DNA of 64,000 bases. Origin: Aurelia coerulea. Its lineage: Eukaryota; Cnidaria; Scyphozoa; Semaeostomeae; Ulmaridae. Within the stretch, counting starts at the first letter, position 1. Every line of letters starts with the position of its first letter. The notes under the pieces are model-generated. The model saw only the letters and a program-made list of their open reading frames with translations. It was not told the DNA's origin and ran no database searches. The translations under genes were made by a program, and so were the position numbers. Shown one piece after another: positions 23,676-33,265 of the stretch. The DNA is taken from the NCBI GenBank assembly GCA_039566865.1, contig CM076961.1, positions 9,509,501-9,573,500 on the forward strand, in the 5' to 3' direction.

Positions 23676-23776
23676 TTCATTTCATTCATTTCATTCATTT
23701 CATTCATTTCATTCATTTCATTCATTTCATTCATTTCATTCATTTCATTCATTTCATTCATTTCATTCATTTTTAC
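23676..23776. repeat. TTCATTTCA-type microsatellite (3' tail of a LINE)
   Basis: About eleven units of a 9-10 bp pattern, TTCATTTCATTCA, end just before the hairpin-bearing LINE tail. Read on the minus strand it is an ATGAAATGA tail of the kind CR1/L2-like LINEs end with. The frame through it is simple repeat, not a gene. Confidence 0.75.
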
Positions 23777-23784
23777 TTTTTTAA

Positions 23785-24485
23785 AGTTAGTTGACGGAGC
23801 TAAAGCCAACGGCTTTCTAAAAATAACTTCAATTCAACTCAATTGAAATGAATTGACCAATCAGCGATTACCTTTCGTCACGCCACTGAATTGAGGAAGA
23901 GGGGAAACCCCTGGATGGAAAACGCACAAGGCTGTACAACTACAATACAACAAAATAATATCATCCTCTATAATCAAACTTGCCCTCTTTTCGTGGAACT
24001 TTCTTGCATACGAATATCTTCCAGCATGTGAATATATCCATCCTCCAGCTTTTCAAATTTTGTCATGCACGGACTGAGTTTCGGAGGAGTTTCGTACGTC
24101 TTCGGCAACGATCGGCCTAGGCGCCTAACTCAACTGTTTCCAAAATCCATTCTGTTAGTGCTGTCTCTCTGAAGTCTCGAAGTCTAATAACAACTGGATA
24201 TCGTCGTGGTCATCCAACAACTCCTCGTCCTTTTACCTGTACCCCAAAAACAAAGTTCAACTTTCCAACTCGTTGAGTTCGCTAGTTTCTTGTAGGAGAG
24301 CACAACTCTGAATCCGTTAGCCATTTTGAATTTGTTTGATCTCGAGAAAACTTGATCACGTGAAAGTGGTGATCACCATAGGAGTTCTCAATTTTCATTG
24401 GCTAAGAAGCAAGATCTATTTTTAGCTTGCCCAGCTCCCTGCATATGCAGGCCTGGAGGTGGCTAATTATCTCCGTCAACTAACT
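23785..24485. mobile_element. TTAA-flanked TIR element inside a LINE tail
   Basis: Inverted ends AGTTAGTTGACGGAG and CTCCGTCAACTAACT are flanked by TTAA on both sides (23781-23784, 24486-24489). It separates the microsatellite tail at 23676 from the hairpin at 24491 that adjoin each other at 10480-10554. Within it, on the minus strand, a short open segment from ATG at 24324 (MANGFRVVLSYKKLANS) reaches CAG with a GTAAAA donor at 24236; this could be a first exon, or chance. Confidence 0.7.
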
Positions 24486-24490
24486 TTAAC

Positions 24491-24537
24491 CACGGTAGCC
24501 CCGTCAGTCTGCAGAGACTGCTTTACAGGGGGCCGTG
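24491..24537 (-). ncRNA. Structured hairpin, probable LINE 3'-end motif (copy 2)
   Basis: Same outer stem as 10509-10554; inner stem CAGTC (24505-24509) with GACTG (24516-24520), where copy 1 has CAATC with GATTG. The change is compensated on both sides, which points to selection on an RNA structure before the copies diverged. Just upstream in the minus direction lies the LINE C-terminus. Confidence 0.55.
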
Positions 24538-24780
24538 CAAAATACTATTAAAACAAATTTAAAATCTTATTTACAGTTAAGCCTTATTTACAAGAATTAT
24601 GATTGTTGCACTCGCATCCGGTTTCCATTGAAACGATTTCCACAAGTTCCATTCAAGCAATTTGCCGTCTGCAAGGCCTCTGCAACTTTCGATCTGTATC
24701 GATCTGTTCGCCATATTGGAGGTCCTCGTCTATCTTTGTAACGCTAGCTGTTTGCAGGACGCGAAGAAGGAAGAAGTGAA
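24538..24780 (-). pseudogene. LINE C-terminal fragment
   Basis: On the minus strand the frame ends in ETGCECNNHNSCK followed by a stop at about 24580, a Cys-x-Cys ending like that of the LINE at 36145 (ENCTCKNCL). The frame is broken by a stop a few codons before. It is followed by the hairpin and, beyond the nested TIR element, by the microsatellite tail. I place it with CR1/L2-like LINEs with moderate confidence. Confidence 0.45.
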
Positions 24781-25104
24781 TTTCACAATCTGGTGCGTAT
24801 CACATTATGTGTTGATTACAACTATGAGAGGATTTCTTTTTATACTCTATCTTGCTTCGAATATTCACAGAGTCGGAATGAGTGACTTCTGCAGCTTATC
24901 TGTTGACGATATCCCAAGGCTTTGATTCCATCCAGGGCCTAGCTCGAGAGGTTACTTTGACTGACTTTGACTTGCACAAACAAACATATGCTGGGTCTGG
25001 GTTGGGTGCCACCGACGACGGTCAGGGGATTGATGAACGAGGAATCCTCCAAACTGACACCAGAGGTAGTGTTTCAAGTTTTGTGCAATGCTGTTGACCC
25101 CATA
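24781..25104. other. No gene seen
   Basis: Short frames on both strands of similar length and no motif that I recognise. Confidence 0.3.
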
Positions 25105-25439
25105 CAAGTTAGACGAATACTCATCCAGACTCAGTTTCATTTTCCAGACTCAGTTTCATATTCCATTGAAAGGTGATTCCGGCGATTCTTCGGAATGGGC
25201 CTAAGACGGAGTTGGACACACAACTCGTTTTTCCAGAAAATCCATTCATGCGATCGACAAGATGTTTTTGGATTTAGATATGTCTGATAAAGTTCCCGTG
25301 TTGAAAGTCATTCACTTTTTGTTAAAAGCTCGTTTTGTTTGTAGAAAATTGATAGTTTTGTGAGCTTTGAATCTGAGTCTGGAATTAAAACTGAGTCCGG
25401 AAATTGAAACTGAGTCTGGGCGAATATTCGTCTGACTTG
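25105..25439. mobile_element. Small TIR element with CAAGTYAGACGAATA ends
   Basis: The left end CAAGTTAGACGAATACTC is matched by the complement of the right end ATATTCGTCTGACTTG, with CAGACTCAGTTTCA as inner part of the arms. A partial relative is at 29480-29705, and the AGACGAATA tip also stands at 20510, where it was hit by transposon 2. No coding capacity. I could not fix the target duplication. Confidence 0.7.
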
Positions 25440-26600
25440 CATGCGGTATGATGTTGTAATACTGTTTTCTACAATGTTGATACTTCATACAGCAAATAAC
25501 TGTAAAAAAAATCATGTTAATAGAACTACTTTGTGACACAATATGTCGTACAGAATCTTTTACATTAAAACCTTATTCAGTTTCTGTTTTTGTTGCAGGA
25601 CCAAAGGATTGCTTGTTCTAGTTCCTGTAATGATCTGATTTGCATTCATGAAAATTCTGAAAATTCTGAAAATTCTGAAAATTCTGAAAATTCTGAAAAT
25701 TCTGAAATTCATGGGATGGGAAGTCATTAAATAAAACAATGTGTTGCAGAATGCACCATTGAATAGTTGTCAAGACTAGATATTGCCCATTATGAACTAT
25801 TTCGATCAAGATTGTTTTTCATTGGTACAAAAGTATTTTTCTACATTTTGAAATTAAACATAGAACGGTTTGTTGTGATGATACAGCTGTTTCATTATTC
25901 CTGCTGATGCTTATCAATGCAGTTGGGTGCTCAGACAATGAACCCTTAGTGAAGCTTATTTCGAAGAAATGATCAAAGCCAGTGATGCAAATATGACTGT
26001 GAAGTGCCATGTATGGCAGTTTAAAACAATACAGTTCGCAGGAAATTTTGAACTATGAACATTAACTACAGTACCTGCACCTGAAAATTGAATAATTGAG
26101 ACCAATGGTAAATTAAATTACTAAATACTACTGGATAAATTACTGAACCTAATTGAGCATATTGGTAATAAAACAAGGTCTCAATGGCAATGGATTTTGT
26201 AGTTGTGGTAACCTGTCTTCATATTTGGAAACTTGTTGTCCTTTTTGGAATGTTTCAACCTCAGAACATCGGAGACAGCTCCCTGAGAAGGCACCTGAAT
26301 GTAGAATTTCATTTTTGGCATGGGGAATAGACCTTTTAGCTATTCAAAAAAGTATCTGAATCGAAAGGTATTTTGATACATTGTGTAGAATTCTTGAACG
26401 TGCACAATAGTGCTAGAAGCTCTAATGCTATTCAATCGAACCTCTTGCATAAAAATGTATAAACATGTTGCTCGATCCCGACTCTTTTGCAGAATAGCTA
26501 AAGGTCTATTTCCACAAATTAATTTTTCTCAAACAAAAGGCTATTGTTTTCATATAAATTGCGCGCAAGGCAGATTTGTTATCTTGCCTTGAGCTGCAGT
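25440..26600. other. No gene seen; AAAATTCTG microsatellite
   Basis: Six perfect units of AAAATTCTG occupy about 25650-25705. The rest is AT-rich with scattered short frames; nothing recognisable. Confidence 0.45.
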
Positions 26601-27348
26601 TACTTAACTATATTAACAGCTAGTATAAATAAATAATAAATACAAATAGAAATGTTCCTAAATTTATCAAAAGAAAAGTAAAAAGAAAAACCAAAAACCC
26701 TCTACAATTGCTTTTTTAGCCTCTTTTTGAAAGTTGAAAGGAAGGGTGCATGTTTGACATCTGAACCTAATTGGTTCCAAACCTTAGGCCCTCGAAATGA
26801 AATGGACTTCTGCCCATTTGACGTTTTGAAGAAAGGAACACGCAAGTCAGCTTCGGTATTTCTTAGTCTCATTGTGTTGAGAGCTGAATTTTTTACAAAT
26901 AACTCAGACAGATATTCGGGCACAAGACTATTTGTTGACTTGTACATTATAGTCGCTGTTTCACTTTGAATAATGTCTAAGATAGTTGGCCATTTCAGCC
27001 TTTTGATCAGACCAGCTGCTGAAACATCATAGCTGCTATTTGTAACAATTCTGGCAGCTCGATTTTGTAACTTTTGGAGAGTGCCAATTTGGGTTTTACC
27101 ACAGCATCCCCAAACTGAGCAACAATACCTGAAGTGGGTTTCAACAATTCCTCTGTACATCTTACTGAGCGTTTCCTCAGGGAGAAATTTCTTTGCATAC
27201 TTAAGAAAACCTAAGGCTCGAGATACTTTAGTTCTGATACACTTTATATGCTCTCCCAGACAAGATGACTGTCCAACTGGACACCAAGGTATTTAGTCCT
27301 CTCCACAGTCTCAGTTTCATATTCAAGATTCAGGAAAACGCAAAACTG
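26600..27348 (-). pseudogene. LINE 3' fragment (end of reverse transcriptase ORF)
   Basis: The frame 27160-26702 (152 codons) contains HFRYCCSVWGCC, LQNRAARIVTNS, LKWPTILD and FRGPKVWNQLG, typical of the C-terminal third of CR1/L2/jockey-like ORF2. Upstream, one frameshift near 27240 separates it from VERTKYLGVQLDSHLVWE, the segment after the catalytic palm. The 5' end is lost at the junction with a MITE near 27348. A relative of the same clade is at 54610-55218 (VDRTKYLGVIIDMDLKW). Confidence 0.82.
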
Positions 27349-27603
27349 TATGTGAATTTAGCTTCAATCAATGTCTAATCACTCTAAAAATGTTCCACGA
27401 TAGTTAACTTGAACATAGGTACATCATTGGTTGGTATTGGTGCTTTGAGAGCATTGGTATTTCTGCTCTCAAAGCACCAAAACCTAAAACGAGGCATCTA
27501 TGTTCAAGTTAGGAGCATTTGTAGAGTGATTAGCCATTGATAAAAGTTAAATTCACATCGCTGGAGTCAACCAAAGCTGTATACAGTTTTTTGGGACACC
27601 CGG
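27349..27603. mobile_element. Truncated TA-type MITE (12219 family)
   Basis: The right end reads TTTTTTGGGACACCCGG before TA at 27604-27605. The left end is missing and begins inside the arm at GTGAATTTAGCTTCAATC. The arms are inverted copies with GGTATTGGTGCTTTGAGA at the turn. Confidence 0.78.
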
Positions 27604-27749
27604 TATAACTTTATTAAATATATCTAAATCCAAAATCATCTTGTCTATCCCATGAGTGCATTTTCTGGAAAAGCGAGGTTTGTATCCTTGTCTGATTTAG
27701 GCCCATTCCCAAGAACAAGGAAGGAAACTGCGACTTTTTACAGACAATA

Positions 27750-28057
27750 CCCGGGGGGGGGGTACTTAGTATATTTTGCTGACGGGATGTGCACTCCTTT
27801 CTGGGTATCGGTTTCGCCTCTTTTTCTAACGCCGGGTATCAAAATAAGGAAATTTTTCTAAAGCCGGTTGTCAAAAGTGTTATTTCATTGTTTTTCGACG
27901 ACTTTTTAAGTTTTGGAATATAGTTTTCGCCGACTTTTTCTAAAGCCTGCTATCTTTCTAGGGAAAAGTTCCAAAGCTAAAGCCGGGGGCCGAAAGAAAT
28001 TTTTCTTGGAGTGCACACTCCCGTACCATTGAAAGTTGAGTACACCCCCCCCCCGGG
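27750..28057. mobile_element. CCCGGGG-type MITE
   Basis: Tips CCCGGGGGGGGGTACTTAG and GAGTACACCCCCCCCCGGG enclose 308 bp with internal inverted repeats (TTTCTAAAGCC and GCACTCC/GGAGTGC). No intact target duplication was found. Same class as 10865-11156. Confidence 0.65.
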
Positions 28058-28257
28058 ACAAAATTCAGGAATTTAATGGGACATAAACAAATTTTAACAC
28101 AAGAACTTTACATTCCAGAAAAAGTGAAAAAAGCATATACTTACTTTTGCATACCAGTATGAAACTTGGCACTCATATGGAGCCAATTCAGCTCTTTCAA
28201 TGTTTTGTATGGAAGCAAGAACCACCGTAAAAAATGGTCCTCTTTCATGGTAACCAC

Positions 28258-28844
28258 TGGACTTGCTCCAAGCCCGGGGGGTCTACCTTGGAGAAAAACA
28301 ACGGGGATGTGCCTGCCAGAACAAAATTTTATGACCCTGCCCTGGAATAAAATTCTGAAAACATAATACCTGTCCTGGAATATGGTCGGGGAAACAGATG
28401 GTTCTTGTGAAAATGATATTACTAAAAGTACTGATCGCTAATTGCTAACCCTACTAACATTTTAATTTAATAAGTTCATGAATTGGAGTATCTTTTTAAA
28501 TGATGATCTGATCTGTCCTGGAAAAAGTAGCTCTAAAGGACACACCGGTCTCGGAATAAAAGTGCAAAAGGTATAATCCTGTCCCGGAATTCTCAGCCGA
28601 AAATGACACCCTATTGGCAGGCACATCCCCAGGTGGTTAATTGTATTAAGTAAACCCCCCGGGGCTCCAAGTCTCGCTCTTGATCAATAAATACAAGAGG
28701 GGAAAGGAGGAAAGGGGGAGGACACGGGGAAGGAAGAAACCTTCCCTTTCTTTCTTTCTTTCTTCCTTTCCCCGTGTCCTCCCCTTTTTCCTCCTTTCCC
28801 CTCCCGTATTTATTGATCAAGAGCGAGACTTGGAGTAAGTCCAG
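28258..28844. mobile_element. Fold-back element with a CCCGGGG MITE in one arm
   Basis: The right part, 28664-28844, is an almost perfect hairpin whose arms share CTCGCTCTTGATCAATAAA; the 28258-28272 stretch GGACTTGCTCCAAG is the outer end of the left arm. Between the two pieces of the left arm sits the nested element 28273-28663, flanked by GCTCCAAG on both sides. The loop is a TTTC-rich simple repeat. Confidence 0.75.
28273..28663. mobile_element. CCCGGGG-type MITE nested in a fold-back arm
   Basis: Tips CCCGGGGGGTCTACC and GTAAACCCCCCGGG; the direct flank GCTCCAAG (28265-28272 and 28664-28671) is at least 8 bp. Internal inverted copies contain GGGGATGTGCCTGCCAG and its complement GGCAGGCACATCCCC. 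Confidence 0.75.
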
Positions 28845-29479
28845 GTAACCACTTGACAAAGTTTTCTTTAAGAGAACCTTCATGAAGTTTGAATCAAGTT
28901 TGCAGTTGTATTTTTGAAGTCCAGATAGCTTTAAGAATATTTTATACCTGCAATACACGTAGTTTTGTAAGAAATAAAGAATTTGGGCCAATATTGAAAG
29001 TTTCTTATAATTATCAAATTTTGAGTACTCAGAGTTTCTTACGAGTTTCTTGAGGCTCCATACCTCACTACCTGTGCTCTCGTGAACATTTCAAAACAAG
29101 GTGTTTTAAGCCCTTCCAATAGACATTACATTTCTCAAATACCGTACGAGTAATGTGATACAGGAAACAAGCGAAAATGAATTAAAAGTATGTTAAGGAT
29201 TTCCTTTGTCAAAATGTATAATTTCTTAACTTATATTTTCTCAGTACTGACGTTGCTTAATTTTTTGGCGATTTTAGAGTTGAGTTTCTTATGGGCAGTT
29301 TCTTATAAAAAAAGTACAAATAAATATAGCCTAGATTAAGTGATAAAACATTATCAATCTTTTCAGAAAGCATGGTTGCCATAGAATTCACAAGTTTTGT
29401 TTATAGTTCTCGTGTAGAAAATCGTTCATTTCCGTTAAAATCCTTATTTTGTCTATTAAAAATGTCACAGTTTCCTTGT
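28845..29479. other. No gene seen; phrases shared with the P-type element intron
   Basis: Around 28975-29045 the wording AATTATCAAATTTTGAG, TACTCAGAGTTTCTT and GGGCCAATATTGA recurs at 62425-62500 inside the P-type transposon. The stretch may be a worn non-autonomous relative of that element. No coding frame of note. Confidence 0.4.
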
Positions 29480-29710
29480 TCTTCGGAATGGGCCTAAATC
29501 CTAGGATACGAACTTCGTTTTTCCAGGAAATCCATTCATGGGATCGACGAAAGGAATTTGGATTTAGATATATCTAATAAAGTTTTAGTGTTGAAATTCG
29601 TTCATTCTCCATTAAAGTCTTACTTTTTCGACAGGAAATGGATGCGTTTTGCTAAATCTAAATCTTGAATATGAAACTGAGTCTGGACGAATACTCGTCT
29701 ACAAAGTTAC
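29480..29710. repeat. Partial copy of the 25105 TIR element
   Basis: TTCGGAATGGGCCTAA, GTTTTTCCAG and TTGGATTTAGATAT recur from 25185-25290 in the same order, and the right end is GAAACTGAGTCTGGACGAATA. The left end is missing. Confidence 0.65.
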
Positions 29711-30086
29711 CGGTCATCCACAGCAAGACTGAGTTATGTTTTTTATGCGCGCGCAGATATCCCTCGAAACCAAGGCAATGGTGAAATCAGAATTATTACA
29801 AACGCTCCTTTCCTCAATTCTAGAACTAACTACAGCTGAAACCATAACATGAACAACGAGCATAGGTGAGGTGAAGGTCACACGGAAAGAGCTTACACTG
29901 AAATACCTGAAATAAGGAGAACAACCCAAAAAAAACAAGACAGTTATACACACAAGGAACCCGCGGAGTTTTACCCAGTTTATTAATCGCAAGCCAGTGT
30001 TGTAAAGAAATCAAACTATTTGATTCTGGGCAATAAAATCTCTTGCAAAGCCTGGAGTTTCTGCTCTCTCAACTAACCCTTCGATG

Positions 30087-31658
30087 TTGGGTTATAACTA
30101 ACCCTTCGGTGTTGGGTTATACATCAAGGATTCCCTTCCCTCAAAAAGACGTTCTGACCTGGTGACCCTCCCCGAGTGTATTGTGTATGAGATCCAATTA
30201 AATAGGAAAAAGTACTTTTTTGCTGTAATATATAGAAGTCCAAGTCAGGACCAGAGTGAATTTGATAACTTCACGATCAATTTTGAGCTGATGCTTTCCA
30301 AAATGCATGCTGAAAATCCGTTTTCCGTTATAATTACTGGTGATTTCAACTGTAGATCAACCCAATGGTGGGAAAATGATATTGAAAATAACGAGGGAAG
30401 ACTATTTGAGCCAATAACAGCAGACATTGGTCTTTATCAGCTGATTTCCGAACCAACGCACTTAATAGGAAATTCCAAATCTTGCATTGACCTCATTTTT
30501 ACTGATCAACCAAACCTCTTTATCGAGTCTGGTGTTCATACGTCATTACATGAGCAGTGTCATCATCAAATTATTTATGGAAAACTTTCTGTTTCAAATG
30601 TAGCACTACCTCCTTATACCCGCAGGATTTGGCATTATGATAAAGCAGACTTCGTTTCTATTATGAAAAGCATCGAAATGTTTAACTGGTGCGAGCATCT
30701 TGACAAAGTTACATGCCCTAATGAACAGGTGAAATTACTAAACCCTTCGATGATTCTGAATAATATTACCCCCTTGTACACAAAGGAGCCAATCCCACCA
30801 CTTCATCAGTCGAACTACTCCCTTCGCAACCAGGATGCTATTGGGCGAATAAGGGCAAGAACAGAAAAATTTAAATCTAGCTTCTATCCAGACTGTATGT
30901 CTGAATGGAATAAACTTGACCCTGAAATCAGGCTAGCACCGTCCGTTGCTGTTTTTAAGACAAAGCTTCTATCAATAATTCGCCCCCCTGCAAAATCCTT
31001 CTTTGGTATTCATAACCCGATAGGCCTATCACATCTTTCCCAAATAAGGGTCGGTCTCAGCAAACTAAATTTCCACAAATTCAAGCACAATTTCAGGGAC
31101 ACCGTAAACCCAATGTGCCCGACGAATGACGGTATTGAGGACACGGAGCACTTTCTGTTGCTTTGCCCTTCATTTGATATTCAACGACGATATCTTCTCG
31201 CTGGAGTTTCTGTTGCATTACGACCATTTGTTGAAATCAACAGCCTTTCTAACAACGTTCTTGTACAACTTTTGTTATATGGTGATAAAGACCTTTCAAG
31301 TGACGTTAATAAAGGTATACTCGAACTGACTTTAGAGTTCATCCACAAAACAGGTCGGTTTGTATAAGATAGACTAAGCCTTTGTTTTCACGCCATACAG
31401 CCACAAGGTCCTTTTATTTTTGTTTTCATTTTTTGTTTGTTTGTAATTGTCATTATACATCGCTTATATGTAACTTTTGTAATTGTATATTTAGATGTAA
31501 TTTAGTTTAATGTTCTATGTAATGACCCTGGGATAGTCATGGGTTCTTGCTTCCCGGGTTATCATCTTTGTTATGTAGTTAAGTAATTTGTAAGTATGGT
31601 CTTAAGTACCTCGTTTTTATAAATTTTCAAATTGAATATAAAAAAAAAAAAAAAAAAA
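30087..31658 (+). mobile_element. Rearranged LINE insertion with poly(A) tail
   Basis: The insertion ends in a 20-22 A tail (31639-31660) and is flanked by AACCCTTCGATG (30075-30086, 31659-31670). The same 12-mer stands a third time at 30741-30752, exactly where an endonuclease-coding piece is joined to a C-terminal piece, and with one change at 30100-30111 at the 5' junction. The 3' UTR from 31367 is included. It belongs to the same family as the copy at 48312-52305. Confidence 0.85.
30162..31367 (+). CDS. LINE chimera: endonuclease part fused to C-terminal domain, reverse transcriptase missing
   Basis: A continuous frame of 401 codons. Residues 1-195 are the C-terminal two thirds of an apurinic-type endonuclease (ITGDFNCRSTQWW; ESGVHTSLHEQCHHQI) and the linker after it. 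Residues 200-401 correspond to the region after the reverse transcriptase, with a putative zinc-binding CPTNDGIEDTEHFLLLCP. The whole palm domain of the family (about 500 residues in the copy at 49351-51292) is absent, yet the frame is kept. The first ATG is internal to the endonuclease, so the copy is also 5' truncated. Probably not functional for retrotransposition. Confidence 0.8.
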   Translation: MTLPECIVYEIQLNRKKYFFAVIYRSPSQDQSEFDNFTINFELMLSKMHAENPFSVIITGDFNCRSTQWWENDIENNEGRLFEPITADIGLYQLISEPTHLIGNSKSCIDLIFTDQPNLFIESGVHTSLHEQCHHQIIYGKLSVSNVALPPYTRRIWHYDKADFVSIMKSIEMFNWCEHLDKVTCPNEQVKLLNPSMILNNITPLYTKEPIPPLHQSNYSLRNQDAIGRIRARTEKFKSSFYPDCMSEWNKLDPEIRLAPSVAVFKTKLLSIIRPPAKSFFGIHNPIGLSHLSQIRVGLSKLNFHKFKHNFRDTVNPMCPTNDGIEDTEHFLLLCPSFDIQRRYLLAGVSVALRPFVEINSLSNNVLVQLLLYGDKDLSSDVNKGILELTLEFIHKTGRFV

Positions 31659-31875
31659 AACCCTTCGATGGACTTAAACTCCCCCCCCCCCCGACATGCG
31701 TCACTGCGAGTAACATCGACGAGAATATTTTCTGAACGCAGTCATGCTTACCTTGAAGTAAAAATTGTTCTGTAAAATGTAAAAAATTAGCTTTGCTCAA
31801 CGACCAATTTGCCATAAAGGGAATACAAACGTGAAATCAATGCCACAAGAAATTTGCGATATACTTCAAAACAAC

Positions 31876-32889
31876 GAGAATTTGGGCCCAATCTATCATA
31901 AACTGACCCCCTGGTACATCAAACCAAACATCAAGTAATCAATACTAGCATGGGCTAAGGGCGGGGGTATAATCATGACTTCATCTTGAGCTGTTGTCGT
32001 TGCTCTCCATTGTTTGCGGCTGCTAGATTGTAAACAAACAAAGATGGCTGTCTGGGAAATCAGCATAAAACCAACACGTAGATATCTAATTTTTACAATG
32101 TCATCCCCTATTTTCCCGGCGGTACCGATACGATTTTCTGACAGCCAAATACAATTTCGATCAATGCAAAAAGTTTCTGAAAAGGCTGCGGCCACATATT
32201 TTGCAAATTACATAAAAACTCGATCAATTTTTCCTCACTATTTTGGAACCAAAATCTAGTAACCTTGAAATTTCTTGGCTTGTGAGGCTCAGAAGAGTCA
32301 AGTAGGCTTGCAATTCAATGAAATAAACAACAAAGTATCTACCTCTTCAAAAATAATTTGACTGCTTGTTTATTTCAAGGATTTTGAACACTTAGGTGGG
32401 TTTACTTTGGCAGACCAAAATACTTAGGCCGATAACCATGTGAAGATAACCGGTACTTCGATGTAAAATTGAAGTATGATCCCCTATTTTCCCGAATAGC
32501 TCACCTGGCCCAAAATGTTGCTCAGATCTTGGAGAAGGATTTCAGAGATGATGGTGAAAAAGGCTGCGGCTAGTATTGGAGTATTTTACAAAACATTAAA
32601 TCCTTGAATTCTTCGTCTTTTGTGACAATCACCACGATATCTATTCCAAGTGTTTGGAGCCCTTTAAAATGTTTGATTAACTTCAGCTCTCGTCCAAGTA
32701 ATCTTCAACTTCCAACCTGTGCATTTGGCCAAGTACCGAAGACAATAGGCCAATTCCCAGGGGTCGGGAATCTTCGAAAATCTATTGTTTGTTTTTCCTG
32801 GCAGCTTTCCAGATTCACAGATTCCAGCTAAATGCGGAGGCGCAAGGTGCTGTCGGTCAGCGGCAAAAACATAATTCAGTCTTGTTGTC
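31876..32889. other. No gene seen
   Basis: Two related phrases, CCCCTATTTTCCCG near 32106 and 32481 and AAGGCTGCGGC near 32178 and 32558, suggest an internal duplication of some 100 bp. No convincing coding frame. Confidence 0.35.
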
Positions 32890-33036
32890 ATCCACACACG
32901 TGCGAAGTTTGTTCCATGCGCAAGTACCTTGCGCAGGTTCCTTATACTTTGCGTTTATACTTTATATGCGTTTACACTTTACATGTAATGTTTTATACTT
33001 TATACGTTTACACTTTATATGTAATATCTTATACTG
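32890..33036. repeat. Repeat X, inverted copy, with AT-rich minisatellite
   Basis: AAGTACCTTGCGCAGG and the following TTTATACTTTATATG units are the complement of 20275-20480. It ends at the TA into which the next MITE tip is inserted. Confidence 0.7.
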
Positions 33037-33207
33037 TACCGGATGTCCCAAAAAAAGTTCCGGTGTTTGATTGAACGCAGACAAAATAGTTCGTTATCTG
33101 GTAATTTCTATTCATTCTAGGTACATGCTAGACATTTCAACTTACAGTTTGGCATATCGTAGGAAGAAATCAGTAATCTGAAGATGGAGTTACTCTCAAG
33201 TACCGAA
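33037..33207. mobile_element. Left end of a TA-type element (family B), truncated
   Basis: CCGGATGTCCCAAAAAAAG follows TA. The next 170 bp are the complement of the right end of the element at 3583-4769 (TTTGGCATATCGTAGGAAG). It stops at 33207. The large copy at 41293-45778 lacks exactly this kind of outer left end, so the two may be halves of one element separated by later insertions. Confidence 0.75.
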
Positions 33208-33265
33208 TAATCGTCCCCCCCCCCGCTTACTAATTTTTGAAAAATTTTCCAACCCCCCCCCCCCA

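Larger units (their letters stand above)
29735..31875. repeat. Dispersed repeat R (copy 1), split by a LINE
   Basis: The parts 29735-30074 and 31671-31875 together match 47235-47640 in the same orientation (GCGCAGATATCC, AACGCTCCTTTCCTCAA, CAATTTGCCATAAAGGG). Copy 2 has the site unoccupied, which proves that the LINE sequence 30087-31658 was inserted. No coding capacity recognised in the repeat itself. Confidence 0.78.

Noticed and set aside
23649..23846. Repetitive Phe/Ile/Ser frame
   Set aside because: Simple translation of the TTCATTTCA microsatellite.
25618..25809. Asn/Phe/Gln-repeat frame on the minus strand
   Set aside because: Translation of the AAAATTCTG microsatellite.
30162..31367. 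Simple internal deletion or splicing as cause of the LINE fusion
   Set aside because: The junction holds a copy of the target 12-mer, which neither deletion nor splicing would introduce.
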